DNA of 64,000 bases, from assembly GCA_035222895.1 (NCBI GenBank), contig JAVYIG010001588.1, positions 186,001-250,000 on the forward strand, given 5' to 3'. Source of the stretch: Strongylocentrotus droebachiensis. Its lineage: Eukaryota; Echinodermata; Echinoidea; Camarodonta; Strongylocentrotidae. A model generated the notes under the pieces. That model was not told the DNA's origin. It did not search any database and saw only the letters and a program-made list of their open reading frames with translations. Below are positions 22,762 to 36,074 of the stretch, piece after piece. How positions within the stretch are numbered: the stretch's first letter is position 1; each line of letters opens with the position of its first letter. The position numbers and the translations under genes are program-made.

Positions 22762-25700
22762 ATGAGTTCAGATGATTCTTTCTTCTCTGATGGAAAGCGA
22801 TCTGATCAAAGTTCTTTGTCGGACCATGAAGATAAGCCAGATATTGGAGGTTTAGGGCTGAAGATTGTGGATATACCAACAGGCAGCCAAGCCTCTAGGA
22901 GTAGGAGATCACACCGTAGTTCTTCAGGGTAAGCTTTCATTTCAGAGGCCTTCAACTATTAACAACCTACACTCTAGTCCATGTTTCAATAGAAGTGCAA
23001 ATCAGGCTCGCAGTTGATATTTTTAAATTGGTGCACAGGTTCAATAAGAATCATGAAGTTCACTGTGTATTCTTTTATTTTCTGTTGTAGGAGATATTAA
23101 GTCTTTTGTTCGGCATTCAGTTTGTTCAAACGTGGTTCCAGTTTCCATGGGTAGGTGGAGATCTTAGATAATATCAAATACTTTTCCCTGTTTCTGGTGA
23201 TATTTATAGAATAATGAGTAAGATTTGGATCAATTTAATAATGCTTATATCATTGTGATGGTGATGTTATAAGGGTTAGGATGTTGAATAAAAACTTGGT
23301 AATGTTGAAAAAACGGTAGCAATTAAAGATAAAGACCAGTTATGGTCATGCGATTGTATTGTGAAAGAAACATTGTGGAATCAATCAGAAAAGGTTGATC
23401 ATCTAGCATAACAGTATTGGTGTGTACTGCAAGGTTCTGGAATCATCAAAATGATAAGAGATTTGGCCCAGTCTTCGTAAAGTTACAAGCACTGTACACA
23501 GAAATATGTATATGGGACTATGCACACGTGCGCGACACGTGTGTTTAATCTATCACATCCAAATAGATAATCTAATTTACCAAATATATCAATTAGTAGG
23601 TGCTTCCCCAGCAAAATTGTAATCATCATGTATAGTCAAAACATATTCTTTCACATGATTGGTAATTAGAGCTTCCATTTCATTTTTTGAGAGGGGGGCG
23701 TTTCTAAAACTGGTCTTTACCTTTAAAGTGACTCGGTAACATTGTTGAAGGTTGATGAAAAAAATTGCTTAATTTTTGTATAAAATGTTACTTACTATAT
23801 TCCTTCTACTATACTAACCCTCTGACATGCAAAAAATCCTGAACAAATTCTCAAACCACAAAGATATCTATGGTTTTCTTTGAAGGAGTCGATGTGAGGC
23901 ACCCTCTAACAGTGATTAACAGTAAATTCTCCCAACCATTTTTGAATTTTCCCAACCGTTTTTCCATGAGAAAAATACATAAAACAGGCTATAAAAATCT
24001 GTCAACACTTTACTGTCTGGAATGGAATGTAGAGCCATTTTATTGCTTTGTGACGATTTACATTCACCCAAAATGTGATTCAATTGTCCTTGTCTTGATG
24101 CTGAACAGGCTTTGACAAGTAGCAGAATAGAAGTAGAATAATATAGTTGGGAGAATTAAGGAATCGATCAGATCAGTTTTTCCCAATTTGTACAATGAAT
24201 AATGATCCGTTTTCACTCAAATTTTCAGATTATCTTTAATTGTACATCTAGCATTGAAGTCACTACCTTAGCACCACTATCTCTCATCTGAACAATGTTA
24301 CACAGTCCCTGTAATATAGGCACCTTTTTTTTTTTATAAAGTTTTTAAAGTTGAACTTAGCTTGTGTGATCAGGTATTTCTATGATTTAAAAAAAAAAAG
24401 ATTTAAGGTTCTCATTAGTAATCATAAGTCACAGCCTCAGAGGTTTATATTTTTTAAGAAAGAGGCATATTGATTCATTTGCAAATAAACATTTACTCTT
24501 GGACTAGTCTTACATTGCCTTCTTATTGTCTTAACCATTTCTTACTGAAATTCCAGATCAGAGCAAGATTATTCCGATGATGGCACACAGCTATCAACAC
24601 AACGAACCAGGGAGACGCCTTCGCCGAGAAGGAGAAGAAGAAAGAAACGTACCGTTGTAACGCTCAAAGATGGTTCCGTTCTTGATCTCACACCTCCTGA
24701 AGAGTTGCTACCTGAGTGTGAACGCAAGGCACGTTACTATACCAGCAAGAAAGAGGTAAGGAAGAGGTACAGTCCTCATTGGCTCTAATTGGCCAATCTG
24801 TATCTAATCTCTACTTCTAAAAGTTAACCCATTCCCCACAGGAAGTAGGTGAGTTGAGTTTGAGTTTGAGTTTGAGTTTGAAGTTTATTATCCAAAACAA
24901 AAAGTACATCAATATAACAATCAAATGTGAATGATTAATTAACATTGAAAGGATAAATGGGACCAGAAAATAGCATTTAATGCTAATCGTGTCTAGTACC
25001 ACTAACACACAAAAAGTATCACAGCAATAAATGAGAATGTAATGAATAAATATGAATAACTATTGAATACATACCTAAGCTACAAATTATTCTACATCTA
25101 GGGTAAATATGTTCTGTGCTTATATACAAAGCTTTGGTATTTTACACTAAATAAAAGATGAAAAATTATATAACATAATATTTACAATAAGGCAAGAGCC
25201 TTGGTTCTAAGTTATAAACAACTATTCTATTAACATTTGTGATATAAGAGTTCTACGAAAGCAAGATACTGATGCTTTCTCCCGTACAGAAAGGGGTAGA
25301 TCATTCCAATAGCGTGTGCCTCTGAATGACATTGAAAATTTACCTTGCGTTGTCCTTACTTTAGGCACACTTAACTTCTTACTTTCAGGTGAAGCCTGTA
25401 TAAAGTCTCTAGGGCTGAGATAATCCAGTAGTCAACAGGAACCTAAAGAGAAAGATTAAATATTTGGTTTTATTCAGGAAAAATACTGATTAAAAAGTCC
25501 GAAGACTAAACATGTCAGCTTACAATATAAAATGCATAACAAAAAATATAACAAGGTAAAAAAACACATCGATAAATTAAATCATAAATAAGTAACAAAT
25601 AAAATTAGTATATAAGTATATAATAATAAGTAAATAAATAATTATATACAATTACCATAAATAATTATATATAATTCTACCATTGCTAGTGAAAGGACTT

Positions 25701-28700
25701 GGAATTCAAATTTTCCAAATGATATTTATTATTAATACCATACTGCTTGTCCCAAATTCTTGTGATACAGGAGCTTACATTTAGTACATGTATTTCATGA
25801 TTGCGGCTTTTCACTTTACAGACTTTCAAATGAAAAGGTAGATGGTTATGCTACATGTCTCTGTACATATATTTCAAATAAACTTGTGTAATGCATCTGG
25901 TACTGTATTGTTTAATACATAGAGAGGTGTCGTGGTCGAGTGGATAAGTCACCGGACTGTGGATCACAAGGTCCGCGGTTCAAGTCCCGCCGCGGCACTA
26001 ATGTCCTTTGGCAAGACATTGATCTACATTTGACACTCTCCACCCAGGTGTTAAAATGGGTACCCGGTAGGATTCGAAAGCTAATGTGGTTTGATTAGCA
26101 AGTGGCGCTTGTAAAATGGCGACTGGCTGGAATGCTCCCCAGGGAGTGGAGAATGTGCATACCTTGTGTGCGGGTAAGCCTGAATCCAATGACCGGGGTA
26201 ATAATATGTTGTAAAGCGCTGTGATACACATGTATGTCTGTAAGAGCGCTATATAAATGCCAATATTATTATTATTAAACAGAGTATTATTATTATTATT
26301 ATTTACAAATTAGATTCAATTTCATTTATGGTATTGTTCTCTTTTGGCCTCTTGTAAACCAGACTGACAAAGCAATCAAGGAGTGGTCTCGATACATAGC
26401 TCTTTGTCGACTGGTACATGGGTTGGAACATTGGAAGCTTGCTGAGGGATATGTGTTCCTGGCTCATGCCTATCTCTTGCTGAGAGGTTAGTATTCTTTC
26501 CATCAAGTACTTTATACATTGCAACCCTATGGGAAGAGGCCGACTGGTTAGAAAGGTCTTGGAAGTTGCTACGAGGAGATTTAAGGTTAAAAATTGAGTC
26601 GGTATGCTTGTGTCCTTTTGAATGAAGGCATTTACCACTCCATTACTTAGCCAATTGGATAAGATTTAGAGTCATTGTGATCTGACAAATGCTATTGGGA
26701 CATATGCTTTGGGCTACATTTGGTTGAAGATATACTATTATAGGGTTAGGGTAATGGTTGGGATTTGACCTTATGTCAGGTTAAGGTTTAAGGTTGGGTA
26801 TTGTGTTAGCCTTGGAAGTGAGGAATTTGGTTAGTCTTAAAAAATTACCCTGAAGCATGCATGTGTCATAGAACCAAAGCCACAGTACCGTGTGTTACTT
26901 CAATGCAGGTATAGGCTTGCTTGTTTAGTTTTGTTGGTATCTGCATCTACATTGCTTCTCTCCACCCAGGTGTATGAATGGGTACCTGGTAGCATGCAAA
27001 TGTCATTGTGGTTTGATGAGCATGTGTGTGCCTGTAACATGGCACTGGTTGGATAGTGCGCCCCTTTGGAGTGGAGAGGGTGCATTATATATGTGGCATA
27101 GCAATTTAATACTATGACCAGAGTAAAAATTACATGTAAAGTGCTAAGAAAGGTAGCATAAAGTGGTGTGCAAATTTAAGAGTTATATTTTTATTGTTGT
27201 AACTTCACTGAAGCTAACAAACCAGAATGTCATCTTATTCAGTATAACAAAAGCAGTTTCCATTTATTTGAAATATAACAACAAATTACTAATGTCTTAC
27301 TAATTGTCTTACTGTTTGTTTGTTTGTTTGTTTTGCTTTGTTTTCATTCAGGTTTACCCACACAAGCACAGGCCCATACTGAGACTGCAAGGACCATCAT
27401 GCTCAATGGCCTTCATACCTCAGAGTCGGATGAATCTAAAAGCCAACTGATGGGAACACTACTCCTCATGTACTATGTACTCGGAAGAGCCCTCACATTA
27501 CTCAAGAAATATCCTTTACCAATCAGACAGAGTTCCATCAAGAGTTAAGGGGAAATTATTTTAGTTTCTTTTTCGAGACCCCAAGAGTCATCTGCTGTGA
27601 TGTGTTCGAAAATGAAAAGTAACCTATATTGAATTATTGTTATTGTTAAATTGTAATGAGATAATAATTGATAGCAGAATGGGAATAGGAAGAAAGCATG
27701 CTGGTTTATTTTGTGTGTACTTATCAAGAGAAAGAAGCAGGAAAAGGAAGAAGGGTGAGAAAGCTTAAATCAAAGTGTTTTTGGAAAAGTTCTTAAAAAA
27801 AACACCTCTATGCAATGATTCAGAACAATCATTTTCATGTGATTGCTGTTTGTATTTTCTGTGTGACTTTTTTTTAAAACTAAAAGGAATTGCAGACCTT
27901 GATACTGATCCTAGGGGCATTCCTGTATGATTACATACGAAGAATATCAGAACACATTCATTGTTGAGAGCCAGAAGGGCATTATCTTGGTGTTAAATGT
28001 TAAATTTGTTCACACCTTTCTGGCTTTCAGTAGACAACGTGTCAAATATTTCAGATTTTCTTTAACAAGATTCTTACGTATCAGGAGGCTGAGCAGAATC
28101 TGGTGAAAGCGGAGAGGGTTTCTCAAGAACTTTCGAAGCTGTCAGGAGAAAGGGAATCATCAAGAAGAGTGCAGCTGGACATTGACATTGCAATCGCTCT
28201 AGCCAAGTAAGTCATCACAATTTATTCAGCATATGGTGAAAAAGATAAGAGCACGAATGTGAGATTTATTGCTTGTTATTGTCAAAATGTATAGACATTG
28301 ATAAAAATCAAACAATATACCACTTCTTTGTTCTCTTTTCTATTCCACTTTACAGAAAGATTTTTTTTGTCCAAAGTATTGCCATCATTTTATAGCAAGT
28401 GATGTTCTTGTAAGGTTGTTAAACTACAAATATGTTTAATTTTATATTATTTGTAAAGTCATGATCATGTGAACAAATAAATCATATTCTTTCTTTCTTT
28501 CATTCTTTCCTGAATAATTTCAACCATGTACACTGCAAAAGAAATTTGCCATTTGAATTTAAGAAAGGGTATTTTGTGTTGTGATAATGTTCCTCCAAAT
28601 TTGTGTGTTTTCTGTATCAGTTATAGTTTATATTTCTCCTTGTCTCTAAAGAATTATACTGCTTTAGATGTCATTAATGTGACCAATCCTTCATTTTCCC

Positions 28701-31700
28701 CTCTTTGCAGGTTATATGCCAAACAACAGAAGCATGCTCTGGGGTCCGGGTTCTATGAGAAAGCAATCCAACTCACAGAGGAAGAGTATGGCAATGACAG
28801 TCCAGACCTGATACCCATCTATCAAGACTTGGGAAGAATATCCTTTAGAATGCTCTTTGCCTACGTTCATGTCATGGTTCTTACCATGAAAATATATCTC
28901 TCTTGTAAAACCCCTGGTGCTATATGGTACAAAGTATAAGAGATTTCAGGAAAATAAATACCAAGGGTTAATTCCTGTGACAAGGTACCCGTCAAGGGTA
29001 GTCAATACGTTGATGAGTGGTCCTCTCAAACCATCCTCCTTAGGATACCACTAAGCCATATTTACCTCAATTTAAACCAAGGGTATTCAATTCCTGCAGG
29101 AAAGCTTGGCTAAATCTTGAATTCATTAATTTTCTAATATAGAAAATCAAGTCATTTAAATACTTGACACTTTTGTTGTTGCTAGTATAACTGTCAATGT
29201 TCTTAATGTTCATTGATAATCATTGTCCAGCGAGTAATATTTTGCCATAGTATTTGACACAGCCCACTATTTAGAAGAATGATTCCTTGACTCGCGAGAT
29301 CACTTAGAACAAAGCAAGAAGGAACATGCCAACCAAGACAAAGCAACAGAGCATTTCTTGCAGGCACATTCCATTGCTGTGGCAAGGTATGTTCACTTGA
29401 TTATCCTCTCTCATTTAAAAGTGATTTAATTTGATCATTAATGATTTATATGATGGTCTTAAGATTTTTACCAAACTCCATGAAAATATATCTCTATTCT
29501 GGTATTACTAAAGCAATTTATTTTACAGTATGAAGGAATTTGTTCTCAGAATGCTTATAATTTACGACTTTCTTAGACATGCCCAGACATGATTACGCTT
29601 CTACACCGTTACACTTTCATTTTCTCTCTGAAATAAAAGAATGATTTTACATATTTAGACTGAATAGCAAGAGATAAATGTTCATATGTGAGTGTTGTCT
29701 GAAGAATCATGTTCTGTCCAGATTGATGCAATACTGACTTTGTATTACATGCTTGTCTGTCTGTCTGTCATACAGGTATAGCGGACAGAGTGAGGAGGTT
29801 GCTGAGACAGCTCATGTCCTGGCCCTGGCTTACTCGGAATCAGCCACTGCAGAAGCAGAAAGTAAATATCTTTCTTAATTTAAATGTGATGATGCATAGA
29901 TGGCATTTAACAGAGAAAAGTACATTGGATTCCTCAATGAATAAAGAAGACAAATGAGTAAATAATCAATAAATAGACCAGTGAACAATTCTTCAGTCTG
30001 TATCATATCATTGGCTGTTGATCAAAAGTCACGTTAAGCCATTACCCTAAGGTACAAAACTCAGGTGACAGAAGATCCAATTTTTCTCAACAATATAGAA
30101 GGATCTGCCAAAGTCTAATTTAGGAGAAATTTCAATAGAAATTTGATAAAGCAATTATTAATTTGACAGTAAATACATTCATTGCTTTCAAAAGCAAAGC
30201 CCTAAAATACACCATGGCCCATATTATAAATTGAAACCCATTGAAGGTTTAAGATTTCTCTTTGTTCATCATAACTTAATCCCGGTGTTTGGTTTAGATT
30301 AATTTAGTAGAATACTGGCCCATGTGTTTCTAAAATGTACATATCCTAATAATTATACACCACCATTCATATATCCTAGGCTGGACATTACTTGTATTTT
30401 GTCTTATTCATTCCTGTAGCTGCAGCTGAGCAATACCTGAATGAGAGTCTAGGGATCAGACAGGTCCTATTTGGTCCTCATCATGCTAAGACAATATCTA
30501 CTCAGGATGACTTGTGCAGGCTTCTCATACGCACAGACAGGACAGATGTAAGTTGTTTTACCATAATATTTTCATAATTTTCTTCTTATTTTTCTTTCCT
30601 TTAGTACTTAGTTAGTAGAGTTGTCCTAGTCATGTGGTTTAAATACTGGACTGGAAATCTGAAGGTCGTGGGTAAGATCCCTGATAAGGCACGAATATCT
30701 TTTGCCAAGACATCAATCTGCATTAGCCACTCCATACCTGTGAGAAAAATGGGGACCTGATAGGAAGACGAAAACCTTTGTGATAGAAATTGCCATATGC
30801 CCGTGCAGTGACCAAATAGTAGGATTACTCCCCAGGCAGTGGAAATGGTGCACACTTCACACTGTGCATGAATAAATCCAATGACCTGGGTAATAATGAT
30901 AATATCTGTAAAACGCCTCGAGACATTATTCTGTATAAGTACAACATAAATCCAGATTTATTATTAGTAATGTATTCTTTGCATAGAAGTTTTGATCACT
31001 ATATATCTATTATGTGTCTAGTCCCATAGCATTAATCTGCATTTGCCACTCTTGATCCAGGGGGGGGGGGGGGGGGGGATAAGCAGGTAACTGATAGGAA
31101 GAAAAAAAATCCTATAATCCTTGAGCACCCTATTATGGCAGATTGTCATTGTATCCAAGGAAAATGGTACCTTTCAATCCTAATATTGACATACTTGAAT
31201 TATATGTATGTGTGTATGAGTGTGTGTGTATCCATGGTAGGGTCCGTTCCCGTTGTATATCTATTTGCCTATGCTTATAGTCATTGCTTACCTTACAATC
31301 TCTGTTGTCTTCATTGGATTAGGAGGCCGTTTCTCTACTGCGGACCTTGATTACCTCAAAGAGCGCCACTTTTGGTGACCTGAGTGCAGAGGTCGGAGAA
31401 GCTTACAAGCTCTATGGATCAATACTCATGTCTCAGGGGCAACTCGAGAAGGCACTCAAGTTCTTCAAGAAGGTGAGAATATATTATCTTGATTTGATGA
31501 TATTTAGAATCAAATTAGTATTGTATTTGTACTTGTGGACTTTTTACAAGCTAAATCCCTCCCCTATTCATGACCATTGATGTGGGCTTATTGTGATAAT
31601 TAGTTTCAAAGTTTCAGGGAATATAGAGATTGGGCGCAACGGCAAACACAGGTAAGGTTATAACCGCTGCAAATTTTGCATTTTTTTACCGTGTTTTGCC

Positions 31701-34700
31701 GCGCCCGACCACAATTTTTTGCACTATATTGTCCGTTTGTCATCATTCATCATATTTACATGTCATAAGTGACCTTTTATTCAACGGAAGACCTAAACGG
31801 GATTCGAATCCTATTCAGAAGTTGGTCAGCCATACCACAGTGGAAATTGCCATCGGTATAGTCCAGTGCACGGCCCGAGACCTGACCCGCTATTTACAGC
31901 CAGTTGAAGCCTTGACCTCCCGCCCAAGTTGAGCGAGTGTCATTGTTACTGTCGTTACTATTGGCAACGCGAACACAATGAGCGGAGCCGGATCACTTCA
32001 CATTCTTACATTAATCCTCTGCTTTGTCCAGGCCGGAGCGTTCACACGTTTCATCATCCCATCCTACACCACTGATGATTGGCATAGGGTCAACTCTGAC
32101 TTAAAAGATCTCATCACACCTTTACATCATGATTTATGTCAACGTGACATCACTACTACAGAAGCAGCTGATCGCCTCAATAGTATCGTCTTCGATTACT
32201 ACTCTGATCAGCCTGATTTCGTCGGCAACAGAAACTCGGAATCCTACATCGCGCATGATCCGAAGACCCTTTCAGACGCAAGGAAAAAGAAAAATGCCCT
32301 CCGACGGAAAGCGTATGGGAAAAACGCCACCGAAGAAGATAGGAGGAACTTTAGGGACGCAGTAAAGGCAGTGTCTTTTCTGAAAAAGAAAAGTGATAGC
32401 AGAAAAGCAGAAAAGGATTCACAATACCAGGAAAAACGGTATCGTAGAGACTTCTGGAGCTTCTCGAAAGCGGTATGTAATGGAAGTCTGGACAAGGACT
32501 CTACGAAACCTTCTTTCACAAAAGAGACGGCAGACTTGTATTATCCTGGCAAGTACTCTCAGAAAGTTACATTAGACTTTAATCAGTTACACTGGTTTCC
32601 TTATGTATCCGTAAATGAACCCACTAAAAGTGAATTCAATCTAAATCCAATTACACCAAAGCAAGTTAAATCAGTTCTTCAGATGAAAAAAGCATCTTCG
32701 GCCCCTGGTCCAGATTGCTTAATGTATGGGTTGTTACGTAATGTACCTTGTATTCACCACTGTCTAGCTACTTTGTACTCTCGTATACTATTTGAAAGTA
32801 ATGACCCACCCGATAATTGGTCTGTCTCTCGTGTTTCCCTTATACACAAAGACGGAGATACTTCCCTACCCGAAAATTTCAGAATGATCTCACTCACTTC
32901 ATGCGTGAGCAAAGTATTTCACCAAATTTTGGCGAACCGGTTGGTTGAATACCTCGTAGAGAACAAGTTTGTTGATAAATCTGTTCAGAAGGCTTTCATT
33001 TACGGTATAAATGGGTGCATAGAACACAATCAAGTAGTGCAAGAGATTATTGCAGATAGCCGGTATAGAAAACGTACCGTCCACATAACCTTTTTTGATA
33101 TAGCCGATGCCTTCGGTAGTGTTAGCCACGATATCATTTCACACTCGCTTAAACGATTTGATGTACCGCAAAATGTTTCATTGTATATTGAGAATTTATA
33201 CAGCAACTACAAGGTAGTATTGCCGGTTGTAATTGGTCATCAAACCCTTTCACGTTTAAGAGAGGTGTATTCCAGGGGGATCCCCTCTCGCCTGTTATTT
33301 TCCTCGCATGTTTCAACCCCCTACTTGAATATTTGGCCGAACTCAAGGATAAGTATGGATACAATCTAAATGGTACTAAGGTGATAACGACACCTTACGC
33401 TGATGATTTTAATCTCATTACATGCAATAAGTTACAACATCAGAAGATAATCAGTAAACTGCACCAATATAGTTCATCCATGGGCCTTATACTAAAACCG
33501 TCTAAATGCTGTAGTCTGTCAGTCAGCAGTGGTTCACCAAGAGAGATCCCATTTTACCTAGGCAATGAAACTAGTATTAGAACACTCAGAGAAAAACCTC
33601 ATCGTTTCCTCGGGGCCCAAATTTGCTTCAGTGGTAAAACATCTGAAGTTTTCCAATACGTCCACAGTGAAATTAAAACAAAGCTAGAAAGAATAGATCG
33701 ATCATTGGTAAGACCTGAATTTAAGGTGGCTATATATACTAGATATATGCAACCATCTGTTCGCTTTCTTCTAACAGTCCATTCCCTCCACAAGACCAAC
33801 TTAGACGAACTCGACCTTCTATCTCGACGGTTCGTAAAAAAATGGCTGGGAATCCCATCCCGTGGGGCAAATGTTGCCTTAGTACAAATGACCCAAGGTA
33901 TGAATATACCACAGATGTCCGATATATATTGGCAGAGCCACACTCACACGATCTAGAGTCAAAGGGGACTCCTTGGTGAACCACGCACTGGATTGTACTC
34001 TCGAAAGAGAATCACGATGGTCACAGAAGACCTCGTCTATTGTTCAATGTCAACTAAATCTTAATAGAGTAGAGGATACGGTAGATGTTAATAATAGTTC
34101 ATGGAAGTTAGTTAAGAAGAGTGTAAAAAATGTGTTAGAAGATGATGCATCAACGTACTGGGAAAAGTCCGTTGAACCATTGCTTTGCCAAGGTCAGTTT
34201 GTGAAACTACTGACTCTGGAAGACGAAAACCTCACATGGAAATCCATAATGTACAATCTACCTAAGAGAGTATTAAGCTTTGTAACCAACTCATGTATTG
34301 ACTCTTTGCCATCATACGCAAATCTTTACAGGTGGGGGAAAAGACTGACAAACAAGTGTCCTTTCTGCCCACTTACCACTGGCACCCTTCACCACATTCT
34401 ATCAAACTGTTCAACATTTCTTGATAGATACGAATGGAGGCACAACAATATTCTTAGGTATATTTATCGAACTGTGAAAGAGTCTCTCCCTCACGAACAA
34501 GTTTATGCCGATATTCAGGGTTTCACCGTTGCGGGCGGAACCATCCCATCCCATATTTACGTAACTTCTCAACGCCCAGATCTCGTCATTATTTGGGAAT
34601 CAATGAAACAAATGCTAATGATCGAACTAACAGTGCCCTTTGAGACAAACACCAATGCTGCTCACACGAGAAAGCTCGACCGGTACAAAGAACTTGTGGC

Positions 34701-36035
34701 CGAAGTAAGAAACAATGGTTACAGTGTGACATACCATGCTATTGAGATAGGAGCAAGGGGGCAAATAAATAGGGACAACACAAATCGGCTAAAGTGGGTA
34801 CTCAGGAAATGTTCAGTCCCTCTTCGCCCGAATAGTTTCTTTCAGACCATAAGTAGGTACGCAGTTGTGTCATCTTTTGTTATATTCAATGCAAGAAAAG
34901 AATCACAGTGGAAGGATGTGGAATACCTTGACCTCTAATTAACAGTCTATTCTCTTCAACGCTTCTCCTCTCCCTTCTTCCTCTTCCTCTTCTTCTTTGC
35001 CCTATTTCGTCTTCTTCTTCTTCTTTGTCCTCTTCTCCCCTCTTCTCTCTTTACCTCGGCCCCCCGACTTTATCCTTTTCTTCCACTCCGTCCATTCCTA
35101 TTGGAATGACTTATTTGCACTCGTTTACACTTTATCTCCAACCTATAATGTACCCTCTACTTTCTCATCTCTTTCCCATTTTCTTACATCGTTTCCTACT
35201 CCGAGCCTTTACCCACATGCTCAAAAAATCATAATCCCCTTCATTTGTTTTCTTTAATTATTTTTTGTTGCCAAACCTACGCATGATTAATGCAGGCACA
35301 ATTAATTATTGTTATTATGCATGATTTATATATGAATGTAATGTATACGGATCAATGATTAATGTATAATTGTAACTATACATGATTAATATATAATTGT
35401 TATTATGCATGATTGATATTTATTTGTAACTGTAATGCATTATTGTTTGTATATGTTGTATATGTAGTGCGACCTGCCATGGTTTCAGAATGGGAACATG
35501 GACCTGGTATTCAATGTAAACATGTATTCCTTTTTATATGAAATAAAGGCATGATTCAACAACAAAGGTCATATGATGATGTTAATGGACATATAGGCCT
35601 CTCATGGGAGGTCAATGGAATGAGAAACATTTTGTAATAAAGTTAATTTTAATTGAAATCATGAATGAGGAGAGGGAGGGGAAGAAAAAAAATTCCCTTT
35701 GAAATTACGATCATGTAAAAGGATAATGGAATAGTAGAAACAACATCTAACAAGTGTCAGATATACTTATTTACCGCTAAATGTGAAATAATTTTGTAGC
35801 TTTCGTTACAATTTTGATAATTGTTTTAATTGATATGAATGATGGATTCTTTGTTTCTTTCAGAGTTACAACATTGAGAGTACAGTCTATGGACCTGGGC
35901 ATAAGAAGGCTAAAGCCACTCAACAGACTATTGATATGCTGCTACAGTAAGTGAATGATACCTTACCTTTTCATCTTATGTGTCAGTCATTGACTTTCTC
36001 ACTGTCTTCTTTACCCTCTCTCACTCTTTTTCTTC

Positions 36036-36074
<39 letters not shown>

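Noticed and set aside
25927..25998. tRNA gene
   Set aside because: It folds like a tRNA head, but the anticodon arm is poor and it runs straight into a SINE body that recurs elsewhere in the window.
31978..34938. Host gene encoding reverse transcriptase
   Set aside because: RT, CCHC knuckle and RLE motifs in order, no introns and a position inside another gene's intron mark it as a retrotransposon.
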